A stretch of 35,735 bases of DNA. Origin: a virus. The notes under the pieces are model-generated. The model made no database searches, had not been told where the DNA came from, and worked only from the letters and a program-made list of their open reading frames with translations. Within the stretch, counting starts at the first letter, position 1, and each line of letters opens with the position of its first letter. Both the position numbers and the translations under genes were made by a program. The stretch spans positions 1 through 35,735 of the IMG/VR virus record IMGVR_UViG_3300008217_000024; one strand, given 5' to 3'. This document shows positions 21,046-29,375 of the stretch, piece after piece.

Positions 21046-21466
21046 AGACGAAAGGAAACAACTCTCTAAATTCGATATAGATTTAGCATTTGGCGAAAAG
21101 GGAGAGGGTGATTTTGGTAAGATTTTAAAGTCACAGGGGGATAAGTGTGAGATTAAATCTGAAAGGGACACATGGATAAAAACTGGAAATCTTGCGATTG
21201 AGTTTTGGAACGATAGAACAGACAAGCCTTCAGGAATTTCTGTAACTGAGTCTGATTATTGGATTCATTGTTTGTATAAGGATGATAAGATGGTTGGATT
21301 CATTGGTTATGACACTGAAGAGTTAAAAAAGGATTTGAATTATCAGCGTAGTAAGAAGAATTTTTGGAGAAAAGATGTTAGGGTGGTTAAAGGTGGGGAT
21401 GACGATATGTCAAAAATGTTTCTTTTGCCGATAGTTCATATATTTAAGCGAATTCGTGAAGAATGA
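21029..21466 (+). CDS. PD-(D/E)XK-type phage endonuclease-like protein
   Basis: The start at 21029 is favoured because AGGAAG lies 9 bases upstream; an in-frame ATG at 21005 is too close to its own upstream AGGAG. From 21029 the protein has 145 residues. FDIDLAFGEKGEGDFGKIL, then KCEIKSERD (Glu41-Ile-Lys43), and TGNLAIEF with KPSGISVTESDYWIH match a phage PD-(D/E)XK nuclease family (E-x-K then TGN and SGI..T..DYW). Possible roles are recombination, DNA repair or packaging. It sits directly before TerL and overlaps it by 11 bases, so a terminase-linked role is possible. Confidence 0.65.
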   Translation: MTYPSEDERKQLSKFDIDLAFGEKGEGDFGKILKSQGDKCEIKSERDTWIKTGNLAIEFWNDRTDKPSGISVTESDYWIHCLYKDDKMVGFIGYDTEELKKDLNYQRSKKNFWRKDVRVVKGGDDDMSKMFLLPIVHIFKRIREE

Positions 21467-23015
21467 ATACACATTCCAGCCACATGATGGAAAGCAGATT
21501 GAATTTCTACAATCAACAGCCAATTGGGTGTTTTATGGTGGAGCTAGGGGTGGTGGTAAGAGTTTTACACTTGCATGGAAAGCTGCACTAACACCGAGAA
21601 AATGGCATTATCTTTACAAGGGTGACAAGATAAGTGAAAAAGAAGCGAAATCACTTCGAGGTGATAATCAGCTGGTTGAAGCCCGGGTGGAAAAACTCAG
21701 TATCGATTACCCAGACTACATTGCGTTACTTGTCAGAAGAACTTATCCCCAACTTGAGAGGAATCTCAAGCCCGAATGTAACAAGCTATACAAGCTCTAC
21801 AATGCCAGTTGGCAGGAGAGAAATAAATGTTACCTATTCCCAAGTGGAGCAAAGGTATATCTCGTACATTGTCAAGATAGACGAGCATTAGACAACTACA
21901 TTGGAGGAAATTATAACTTCATCGGCATAGATGAAGCTAACCAGTTCCCAGAAACTTGGGTAGACGAGCTATCCACCAGTGTAAGAACCAGCAACAAAGA
22001 GCTTCCACCACAGATGTGTCTTACATCCAATCCGGGGAATATTGGACATATTTGGCTTAAAAAGAGATTTGTGGAAAGATGCCCACCAGTTCCGGTGGGT
22101 GATAAAGTATATAATAAAGAATTTGATGTTCATTATCAGAGATTTGATACCGGAAAGGTGTTTAAGGATGATGAAAAGATTACCTACCAATTTATCCCGG
22201 CAACAGTGTTTGATAATCCGACACTGACTAATAACGACCCCGGTTATGTAAGAAAGTTAAAGAAGTTAAATCCAATATTAAGAGCAATGTGGCTTGAGGG
22301 GAGATGGGATGTTTTTGCCGGAACATTTTTTGATAATTTTAATATAGTTCACCATGTAATCCCAAAGGAGAAGTTCACATATGGGAAACATTTCACAAAA
22401 GACACACATTCGCTGTATAGATTTTATGATTATGGGACAAAGAATCCATTTGTTTGTCTTTTCGCTGCTGTTAACAGTGATGATGAGCTTATCATTTTTG
22501 ATGAGATTACTGAAAGAGGTCTTTCAGCGAGTAAACAAGCCCAAAAGGTAATTGAATATTCATGGAAAAAATATAAACTGAAGAATCCTGATTTTGATGA
22601 TGATATTGCAGACCCAGCATACTGGGCAAAACATTCAGAAAAAGAGGGTATGTTATATTCTCCACAGATGTTTTATAGGGATGAGGAGATACATTTAAGC
22701 AAAGGAAACAATGACAGAAAATCTGGGGCGAAAGTGGTCTATGAGTGCTTTGAAGTTCCTTTTAAAGGTAACGCAAAAATAAGGGTCACAGATAATTGTT
22801 TGAATTGTATTGAAACAATACCTAATTTACCAGCAGCTGAAAACGACCCTGAAGATATTGATACACATTCAGAAGACCATCATTATGATGCTCTTAGGTA
22901 TGGAGCAACGAAACTTCTTCAAGGAATAAGTGATGAAAATGAGAGTGAGAGAGGATGGCGTTCTAGAGTAAAGAATAGAGGAAACGATGGAATAGGAAAC
23001 TGGAAAACTTTATAA
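21456..23015 (+). CDS. terL: Terminase large subunit
   Basis: Packaging motor ATPase and nuclease, 519 aa. Walker A is GGARGGGKS (residues 28-36) and Walker B is FIGIDEANQF (155-164). An LVRRTYPQLERNL segment follows the ATPase strand 2, and SNPG (near 188) is the coupling motif. The C-terminal RNase H-like nuclease domain shows YDYGTKNPF (first Asp), DDDIADPAYW and HHYDALRYG (last Asp). The start is GTG at 21456, inside the end of the previous gene, with only a weak ribosome binding site. The length is slightly above average. It is followed without a gap by the portal gene. Confidence 0.95.
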   Translation: MKNEYTFQPHDGKQIEFLQSTANWVFYGGARGGGKSFTLAWKAALTPRKWHYLYKGDKISEKEAKSLRGDNQLVEARVEKLSIDYPDYIALLVRRTYPQLERNLKPECNKLYKLYNASWQERNKCYLFPSGAKVYLVHCQDRRALDNYIGGNYNFIGIDEANQFPETWVDELSTSVRTSNKELPPQMCLTSNPGNIGHIWLKKRFVERCPPVPVGDKVYNKEFDVHYQRFDTGKVFKDDEKITYQFIPATVFDNPTLTNNDPGYVRKLKKLNPILRAMWLEGRWDVFAGTFFDNFNIVHHVIPKEKFTYGKHFTKDTHSLYRFYDYGTKNPFVCLFAAVNSDDELIIFDEITERGLSASKQAQKVIEYSWKKYKLKNPDFDDDIADPAYWAKHSEKEGMLYSPQMFYRDEEIHLSKGNNDRKSGAKVVYECFEVPFKGNAKIRVTDNCLNCIETIPNLPAAENDPEDIDTHSEDHHYDALRYGATKLLQGISDENESERGWRSRVKNRGNDGIGNWKTL

Positions 23016-24977
23016 TTGGCAACATCATCCGATTGGTATAAAAGCCAAACATGGACTTTAGCTGACGAAGGTAACAAGTCGGGTGGAACATCCGGGGGAA
23101 CCGGAGGAGAAACCACCACATCAGATAAAGTTTTAAAGGCATACAGGTTTGCTGTGAGAGCCTTCACAGATGCCAGAACTGCCTCCGAAAAAGCTGTTAG
23201 ATATGTAAACAATAACTCATGGTCTAGCAGTGAAGTATCAGCTGCACAAAAGCTGAAAAAACCCACCTTAAAATACAATATTATCGTACCCATAATTTCA
23301 ACTCTTCAGGGTAACGAGCAGTTAAACAGAAGAAGTGCAAGTTTTAAACCTACCACAAGGGACAGCATAGATATTTGCGATATTATTCAGGGCAGATGGA
23401 ACGCTCTTGTTGATAAGCAGGATGTTGAGGATAAATTACAGATTGCTTTCGTAGATGCTTTAAGTACGAGGGTAGGTGGTTGGATACAGCGAAGTTTTGA
23501 AATGACCAATGAAGGATACTTGGATTTTCACTACGAAGTGTTGAATAACATGAGGGTGTTCCCAGACCCGGAAACAAAAGGTTCAGACTACAGGCTCGAA
23601 AAATGTCGTTGGATAATCAAGGAGGGCTGGGAACCCCTCTCGGTCATTAAAGAAAAGTATGGAATAAAGCCGGAAGAGTACAAAATTGTTGAAAAGGTAA
23701 ACTGGTGGAACCAGTTAAGTCAGGTATTCCAGAGGTTTGCTAACAAAGAGTTTAGCTCTAATAACTCAGAGGGTTATGATAAAGAGAATGACCGATACAA
23801 GATTTTAGAGATGCAAGAAAGGGTCACCCGGAAGATGTACCGGATATTTGATGGTGAGAATTATATGAATCTTCCAAGGGGTGATTTTAATAAGATATCA
23901 AGCCAAAATCCAAACATACAGAAGATATCAGAGTTTGATGAGGACAGAATTCATGTAACTGCAATTATACCTCACTTTAGCAACGCAGTTGTTCTTGATA
24001 CAGATATGCCAAACCCCACATCTAATTTTGATGTTTTCCCGGTTTTCTCTTATAATTACAATATGCAGGTTTCAGAGCAAACATCTCTTGTAGACCTTCT
24101 GATAGATGTTCAAGACGATGTGAACAAGGCAAAATCACAGGTCAGGGATTATGTTACACAGATATTGTCGGGTGGTATTTTTATTGATAAGCGAGAGAAA
24201 GAAACAGTTAAGAAATTAAAAACGCATGGCAATCAACCAAATCAAGTATACGAACTGAACAACCCACAACTCATGCCTCAGAAGATGCCACCCCAGACAG
24301 TTCCACCGGATATTTTAACAAACAGTGAGAATTCTTTTGCATATGCCCAGAGGGTCAGTTTAGTAAGTGAGGCAATGAAGGGTGAAACAGCGAGAAGTGG
24401 GGAATCGGGTGTATTGTTTGAGGCTAAGGTAGAGAGGGCAGCTGCTGCAATTAACCCATATTTTAAGAATCTTTCACGATTAAGAAAGGTAATTGCCGAG
24501 GATTTTCTGGACAATTTTGGATGGGTTTATTCTGAGGAAAATAGAATTGTAGAGACAAAGAACGAGGGTGTTTTTGCAGAAGCGATTGTAAATCTTTCAA
24601 TGGTAGGTCAGACCATAAACAGTGTAAAAAATCCTTCGATATATGTAGAGCTGGATGAGGGTGATGAGAATGTTACCAACAAGGAAGAGAATTTTAACAA
24701 GATGTTGGCTATGGTAAATGTTATTGGTCAGATAAATCCAGCATTGGTTGATATCCAGACACTTGTGGAATATGCCCCAATTAAGGGTTCTGACAAGATG
24801 TTAGAGTTTATAACAAATATGATTCAATCTCAATCTGAATCAGCACAAGAACAGGGAGATATAGAGAGAACAAAAGCTTTATTAGAAAATCAAAAGATTG
24901 AAAGAGGTATGATTACAGACGAAGAGAAACTTAGAATTGAGCATGACAAGGCGAACAAGCAAAAAGGAGCATCGTAA
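23016..24977 (+). CDS. Portal protein, P22-like
   Basis: 653-residue portal forming the dodecameric DNA channel at one head vertex. The segment KYNIIVPIISTLQGNEQLNRRSASFKP followed by DICDIIQGRWNALVDK and AFVDALSTRVGGWIQRSFE is the pattern of P22-type portals (N..I..I.G....NR..........D...A......L...........AF.DAL..G.GW). A long helical C-terminus rich in Glu/Lys follows. The start is TTG at 23016, the first codon after the terL stop. The N-terminal 30 residues are Gly/Thr-rich and disordered. It ends one base into the next gene. Confidence 0.88.
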   Translation: MATSSDWYKSQTWTLADEGNKSGGTSGGTGGETTTSDKVLKAYRFAVRAFTDARTASEKAVRYVNNNSWSSSEVSAAQKLKKPTLKYNIIVPIISTLQGNEQLNRRSASFKPTTRDSIDICDIIQGRWNALVDKQDVEDKLQIAFVDALSTRVGGWIQRSFEMTNEGYLDFHYEVLNNMRVFPDPETKGSDYRLEKCRWIIKEGWEPLSVIKEKYGIKPEEYKIVEKVNWWNQLSQVFQRFANKEFSSNNSEGYDKENDRYKILEMQERVTRKMYRIFDGENYMNLPRGDFNKISSQNPNIQKISEFDEDRIHVTAIIPHFSNAVVLDTDMPNPTSNFDVFPVFSYNYNMQVSEQTSLVDLLIDVQDDVNKAKSQVRDYVTQILSGGIFIDKREKETVKKLKTHGNQPNQVYELNNPQLMPQKMPPQTVPPDILTNSENSFAYAQRVSLVSEAMKGETARSGESGVLFEAKVERAAAAINPYFKNLSRLRKVIAEDFLDNFGWVYSEENRIVETKNEGVFAEAIVNLSMVGQTINSVKNPSIYVELDEGDENVTNKEENFNKMLAMVNVIGQINPALVDIQTLVEYAPIKGSDKMLEFITNMIQSQSESAQEQGDIERTKALLENQKIERGMITDEEKLRIEHDKANKQKGAS

Positions 24978-25774
24978 TGTTGTTAAAGAAATATAAAAAA
25001 GGTGGGAAAGTAAAGGGTAAAACACATAGAGAAATAGCTTTAGGTGTCTATAAAAAACAAATGGAAGGTAAACCATTAGTTGGTTATGAAAAAGAGTATT
25101 CTAAATCCGGTTCTTATAGAGCTTTTCAAAAAACTAAACCATATGATGAAGTAGGACATTTAAAGGTAACTGGTCAAACTGGAGATGCTCCAAAACCAAA
25201 AAGATTAGACACAGAATTTGGCAGAAGTGCTGGTGCTTCTCCACTTGCTAAAGCAAAGGCTCATATTAAGAAAAAACGAAAAGCAAAGGATAAGGATAAA
25301 GAAGAAATTCAAAGACCGATGTGGTTAGATGTTCCTACTCCTTATAAAAAAGGTGGAAAAGTATTACAAAAACAATCCGGCAGAAGAAAAAGGAAATGGG
25401 GAATTGAGCCCGGAACATCAAAGCTGCACACATTAGAGAAGGGTAGGGAATTTCGCAAAGGTTTAGAGGGAGCACCTGATTTAGAGGATGACTTGTGGGC
25501 AAAATACCAAAAAAAGGGATATCTTGTTTTGCCACAATTAGTAGAAGAACAGAGAGCTCGGGATGCAAAAGTAAAGGCTAAAAAGATGGAAAAAACTGGA
25601 CTTAAAATGCCTAAAGCTGCTGGTGGCAGTTTACCCCTTGGTGAAGGTGGGAAGAAAAAGAAGAAAACTACTAATATGCCACATGGGGCGATGATGAAGG
25701 AAAGGGGTGTAGTGTTTAAGGGGAAAAAACAGATAAAACCTAAGTATAAAAAAGCACAATTATTAAAAAAATAA
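24977..25774 (+). CDS. Lys/Gly-rich basic protein in head module, 265 aa
   Basis: Very basic, low-complexity protein with no recognised domain. KKGGKV occurs near the N-terminus (KYKKGGKVKG) and again near residue 120 (YKKGGKVLQ); GEGGKKKKK lies near the C-terminus. Related GGKV units occur in the next protein. It starts one base before the portal stop. Its position between portal and scaffold suggests a minor head, ejected or DNA-binding protein. Its codon use differs from the portal gene (more A-rich), which may simply reflect Lys content. Confidence 0.6.
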   Translation: MLLKKYKKGGKVKGKTHREIALGVYKKQMEGKPLVGYEKEYSKSGSYRAFQKTKPYDEVGHLKVTGQTGDAPKPKRLDTEFGRSAGASPLAKAKAHIKKKRKAKDKDKEEIQRPMWLDVPTPYKKGGKVLQKQSGRRKRKWGIEPGTSKLHTLEKGREFRKGLEGAPDLEDDLWAKYQKKGYLVLPQLVEEQRARDAKVKAKKMEKTGLKMPKAAGGSLPLGEGGKKKKKTTNMPHGAMMKERGVVFKGKKQIKPKYKKAQLLKK

Positions 25775-26131
25775 ATGGCTAAAAAGAATACAGATACAGT
25801 TCCGGCAATGCTCACACCGGGTGAGGTTGTTTTGAACGCTAAACAGCAGAAAAGGTTAGGGGAGCTTTTTGGTATGCCATCTTCTGATATTTTTAAAAAA
25901 ATTGGTGTTCCGGGTTTTGCAAAGGGAGGTAAGGTTTTAAAAAGTTCTAAAAATTATCAAGCTGGTGGAATAGCAAACACACCAATTGTTGGTAAACAAA
26001 AGATTAGAAGGTCACCATTTCTTGCTCAAATGAGAGAACTGGTAAAGATGTCAAAGGGTGGTAAGGTTGGAAGTTCTAAACGCTCAGACATATACAGAGG
26101 TATTTATTTAGCTAAAATGAGGAACAGATAA
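25775..26131 (+). CDS. Small protein with TVPAMLTPGE motif and GGKV repeats, 118 aa
   Basis: Residues 7-31 (DTVPAMLTPGEVVLNAKQQ) match the DTVPAxLTPGExVxN motif often found in tail tape-measure and other phage structural proteins, where it usually sits within a much longer chain; here it is a stand-alone small protein. GFAKGGKV and SKGGKV recur, with a basic C-terminus. It follows the Lys-rich protein without a gap and overlaps the scaffold gene by one base. A minor head or ejection protein is likely. Confidence 0.6.
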   Translation: MAKKNTDTVPAMLTPGEVVLNAKQQKRLGELFGMPSSDIFKKIGVPGFAKGGKVLKSSKNYQAGGIANTPIVGKQKIRRSPFLAQMRELVKMSKGGKVGSSKRSDIYRGIYLAKMRNR

Positions 26132-27099
26132 TGGAAGATAAAGCAGTAGAGTTAAATGTTGATAATATGGCTACAAAGGCTGACATGGCAGAAACTAAAG
26201 CCGAAAAGATTTTAGAGAGCAATACTGAACAGGTAGAGACACCTGAACAAAGTAGTATTGTTGAACAAGATGGAGAAATCTATCTTGTAGATGATTCAGC
26301 TGAATCGGAACCGGAAGCTACCCCAGATGATGGACAAGTAGCATCGGATAATCAGGAAGCAGAAGAAACATCCACTAAAGAGTATCCTGAAATGTATCAG
26401 GGTAAATCACTCGATGAAGTTGTCGAGATGCACCAGAACGCTCAACGCAAAATCTCTGAACAGGGTGACGAGCTGGGTCAGTTGCGAAGTACAATCGAAT
26501 CTAAACCAAAAGAGATGAATGAAAAAGAAGTGTTTAATCAGATATCATCTGATGAAATACGCAATGCTCTACATGGTGAAAGGGATAAACTCAGCAATCT
26601 TGACCAGTACGACCCGGACTATAATGACCAGAAGGTTGTTGTGGACAATATGGAGAGGGATTTAATGATTAAAACCAGCGAAGAAGCAGTTCAAACCAGA
26701 ATGAATGAATCGGATAATCGTGCATTTATGCAGGAACAGTCTGAGCAGTTCAAACAGGATGGTGTTGAAATAGATGACAACGATTTCGGGCAGCTCACTG
26801 AACAGGCAATGAATTATACAACTAATGGTCGATTAGATGGAAATTCATACGCTAAGGCACTAATTGATGTATATGGCATGGATATGGTGACTAAGCATTA
26901 TGCAGTTCAGGGGGAGCAAAAGGCGAGAAACGACATAGCCTCTGCATCAAATAAAGTCGTAGAGAGGGTAGATGTAACAGGTTCCGGCAAAAATGCCAAA
27001 CTTGTACGATTAAACGATATGTCTTCACCCGAGCGTAGAAAGTTGTTGCAGAACATATCTGACACAGATTTGGAAAGGCTTGTCAAAAATATGAGTTAA
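26131..27099 (+). CDS. Scaffold protein, probable
   Basis: 322-residue acidic protein. The N-terminal 110 residues are Glu/Asp/Ser/Thr-rich and disordered. The middle is helical and coiled-coil-like (YQGKSLDEVVEMHQNAQRKISEQGDELGQLRS). The C-terminus is basic (GKNAKLVRLNDMSSPERRKLL), as expected for a coat-binding tail. Composition, charge pattern and position directly before the capsid gene are those of phage scaffolding proteins that guide procapsid assembly. There is no sequence signature strong enough to name the family. Confidence 0.75.
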   Translation: MEDKAVELNVDNMATKADMAETKAEKILESNTEQVETPEQSSIVEQDGEIYLVDDSAESEPEATPDDGQVASDNQEAEETSTKEYPEMYQGKSLDEVVEMHQNAQRKISEQGDELGQLRSTIESKPKEMNEKEVFNQISSDEIRNALHGERDKLSNLDQYDPDYNDQKVVVDNMERDLMIKTSEEAVQTRMNESDNRAFMQEQSEQFKQDGVEIDDNDFGQLTEQAMNYTTNGRLDGNSYAKALIDVYGMDMVTKHYAVQGEQKARNDIASASNKVVERVDVTGSGKNAKLVRLNDMSSPERRKLLQNISDTDLERLVKNMS

Positions 27100-27119
27100 A
27101 CTAAAAGGAGAAAAATCTC

Positions 27120-28421
27120 ATGGAATCCTCACAATCCTTTATTGCGAATGTTGAAGTTCTAAACGAGAAGCTTCGAAGAGAATCTTGGTATAACACATTT
27201 TTCGCTAAATTTAGTGGCAATGTTGACATTAGTAAGGACGATAATGGTAACCCGATGTATCAACCATCTGGCAAACCAATTGAAATCCTGAACCAGTTTA
27301 TTTCACAAGGAAGAGATAATATGCTCATTCCTTTCCTGAAAAGACTTTCAGGAGCACCTGTTATGGGTGATACTGTTCTTAAAGGTACTGGTGAAGACCA
27401 GACGATGAATTGGTTGCGTTCTTATGTTAACCAGACACGAAAAGCAGTGATGAAGAAATCAGGTTCTATGTCGGAGCAACGACAGAAGGTTTTTAAACTC
27501 TATGAAGCAGCACAACCACAGCTGTCAGAATGGGTATCCCAATGGGAGAACCAATCTATTTTCCAAGCTTTTTATGAGGGTGTTTCACCCAACTTGAGCT
27601 ATGGAACAAACAGCGATGGTCTTGGAATTGCGAAACGCTATCATCCAAACTGGTATATGTGTACTGATACTACAGCTGGTACTCTTGCAGCAGTCGCTGC
27701 GACTGAAGGTACACTTGCGACAAATGGTGAACTTGATGCTGATATTATTACTGGTGTCACTTGTGATGGTGCAATGACATCGGCATTACTAAGAAAGCTG
27801 AGAGTAAAATGTATGCAACTCAGAATCCCACAAATAGTGACCAAATCTGGTTATAAATTTTGGGCTTTGGTTTGTCATCCACAAACTCTTGCAAAACTCT
27901 GGACTGACAGCACATTTCAAAATGCTCAGAGGGAAGCTTGGTCTACAAAGATGCTTGATTCACCGGAACTTAATGGTGCTGTTGCATCATATGCCGGGTT
28001 CTGCATTTATGAAGACATTGTTGGTATTCGCCAATGGCATAATACTAATATTGGTGTAGATGGTGTTACAGGTACTTTCTTTGGGACAACACACGCCCAA
28101 AGAATGGAACCAACAGCTTTGGCAACAACTTACCCATACAACTCAATTGTATTTGGTAATTCAGCTATCGGTAAGGGCGTTGCAGAAGCAGTGCATTTCA
28201 CCGATGAAGTTGATGACCACAAGAACACAATTGAAGTCGGTGCAGCCATGATAAATGGCTACAACCGGGCTGATTTTGTTGCTGAAAGTGTTTCTGGTGA
28301 TGGAACACTTGGCTCTACGACAGTATTCTCAAAAGCTAATACAATTTCTAAGGAATTTGATACAGCTGGTGTTGCTGCTACTAACCAAAGTTCGCTAATC
28401 ATAGCGACCATGGATAATTAG
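27120..28421 (+). CDS. Major capsid protein, N4-gp56/DUF4043-like
   Basis: 433-residue coat protein. The segment VSQ/ISQGRDNMLIPFLKRLSGAPVMGDTVLKG followed by MNWLRSYVNQTRKAVMKKSGSMSEQRQ has the pattern of the N4 gp56/DUF4043 capsid group (PL..L.G.G..Gd..L.G.E......i.ldq.R.a....g..s.qR). It is preceded by AAAAGGAG with a good spacer, the strongest ribosome binding site in the module, fitting high expression. It lies after the scaffold and before small structural proteins. The HK97-type fold is inferred from the family. Confidence 0.85.
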   Translation: MESSQSFIANVEVLNEKLRRESWYNTFFAKFSGNVDISKDDNGNPMYQPSGKPIEILNQFISQGRDNMLIPFLKRLSGAPVMGDTVLKGTGEDQTMNWLRSYVNQTRKAVMKKSGSMSEQRQKVFKLYEAAQPQLSEWVSQWENQSIFQAFYEGVSPNLSYGTNSDGLGIAKRYHPNWYMCTDTTAGTLAAVAATEGTLATNGELDADIITGVTCDGAMTSALLRKLRVKCMQLRIPQIVTKSGYKFWALVCHPQTLAKLWTDSTFQNAQREAWSTKMLDSPELNGAVASYAGFCIYEDIVGIRQWHNTNIGVDGVTGTFFGTTHAQRMEPTALATTYPYNSIVFGNSAIGKGVAEAVHFTDEVDDHKNTIEVGAAMINGYNRADFVAESVSGDGTLGSTTVFSKANTISKEFDTAGVAATNQSSLIIATMDN

Positions 28422-28432
28422 GAGATTGAATA

Positions 28433-28963
28433 ATGGCTAAAAGTGCACAAATGTACAAAGAAGCATATGGCGATGAAACTATCTACATAACATCTACAGG
28501 TAATTATGATTACTCTGGAGCTGGTTGGAGAGCTGGAGATAAAACCATTCTGGTTAATGTAGCGATGGCTGATGGTAATTTTATTAGATTACCTGAAGCA
28601 ACTACCGACCATCTTGGACTTCATGTCAAGGTGGTGCTTGGTATAGCTGTTTTAGATAGACTGTATGTTGGTTTTGTAGATTCAGTTATTCAAGGTGCTG
28701 CTGTAGCAGTAGGTGATACTGATGAAGGTCAAGGAAGTTCTTTGGACTATGCTACTTTCATAGCTGACAATGGCGATGGATATAATTCGATTAAATTCGA
28801 TTTAGATACTGTTGCGTTTGCTGGTGGTACAGGTGGTACAGTATTAGATTTCTGGTATACAGGAGCTGCTGATGTGGTTCTTTATAAAGGAAATTTAATT
28901 TCTGAAATTGATAACCCAACAATTGCAACTCACGCTACTACAACTGCTGTGAATGCTTATTAA
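28433..28963 (+). CDS. Small structural protein, 176 aa
   Basis: Mostly beta-type protein, Gly/Ala/Asp-rich with few charges, no Cys, no membrane segment. AGGAG precedes the ATG, and it follows the capsid gene by 11 bases. Position and composition suggest a head decoration or stabilising protein, but I do not recognise the family. tRNA-mimic element H lies directly after it. Confidence 0.65.
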   Translation: MAKSAQMYKEAYGDETIYITSTGNYDYSGAGWRAGDKTILVNVAMADGNFIRLPEATTDHLGLHVKVVLGIAVLDRLYVGFVDSVIQGAAVAVGDTDEGQGSSLDYATFIADNGDGYNSIKFDLDTVAFAGGTGGTVLDFWYTGAADVVLYKGNLISEIDNPTIATHATTTAVNAY

Positions 28964-29004
28964 AAATCTGAAATCTGAGAGGTAATAGCTCAGTATAAAG
29001 ACAA

Positions 29005-29039
29005 GGTTTGGGGAGGCTCGATACCTCCCCTGACCACTA
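29005..29039 (+). promoter_or_regulatory. tRNA-mimic element H between virion genes, plus strand
   Basis: GGTTTGGGGAGG (29005-29016) pairs with CCTCCCCTGACC (29024-29035) over 12 positions with one T-T mismatch around CTCGATA, a variant T-loop, followed by ACTA (29036-29039). Just upstream, TAGCTCAG (28986-28993) is the classic tRNA D-arm start, although no full cloverleaf closes. The layout equals the minus-strand elements and it is again in the sense orientation. AAAAGGAG and the next gene follow. Confidence 0.65.
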
Positions 29040-29064
29040 AATTGAAACATAAAAGGAGAAATTT

Positions 29065-29373
29065 ATGACTGTAATAGATGGCGATATTCAACAAATCTCC
29101 CTTGGGCAGGGTGGTTCAGTCTATGAGAGTGGAACAACAGCAATAACACCACCTTCAGGTAAAAACATGATATCAATAACTGCTGTAGGTGGTGATGCAG
29201 TATTTGGTAAACTGATACCAAGCATTAAAAATGGTACAATAATTGGTAATACAACTACATCCTCTGATTATAATGGAGATGCGTTTACCACATTGACTGA
29301 GGGTGTTACGATATATGGCAATTGGGAGGGGCTTACATTGTCTTCAGGTGCTGTAATCGCTTATTTCGGATAG
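29065..29373 (+). CDS. Small structural protein, 102 aa
   Basis: Thr/Gly/Ile-rich beta-type protein without Cys or membrane segments. AAAAGGAG precedes the ATG, and the gene is headed by tRNA-mimic element H. It resembles small head or tail-surface proteins by composition only. It lies between the capsid cluster and the two LamG tail-type proteins. Confidence 0.65.
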   Translation: MTVIDGDIQQISLGQGGSVYESGTTAITPPSGKNMISITAVGGDAVFGKLIPSIKNGTIIGNTTTSSDYNGDAFTTLTEGVTIYGNWEGLTLSSGAVIAYFG

Positions 29374-29375
29374 TC

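Noticed and set aside
25342-25815. 157-residue antisense frame with hydrophobic Phe/Leu runs
   Set aside because: Antisense of the Lys-rich protein gene; the hydrophobic runs are translations of reverse Lys/Gly codons.
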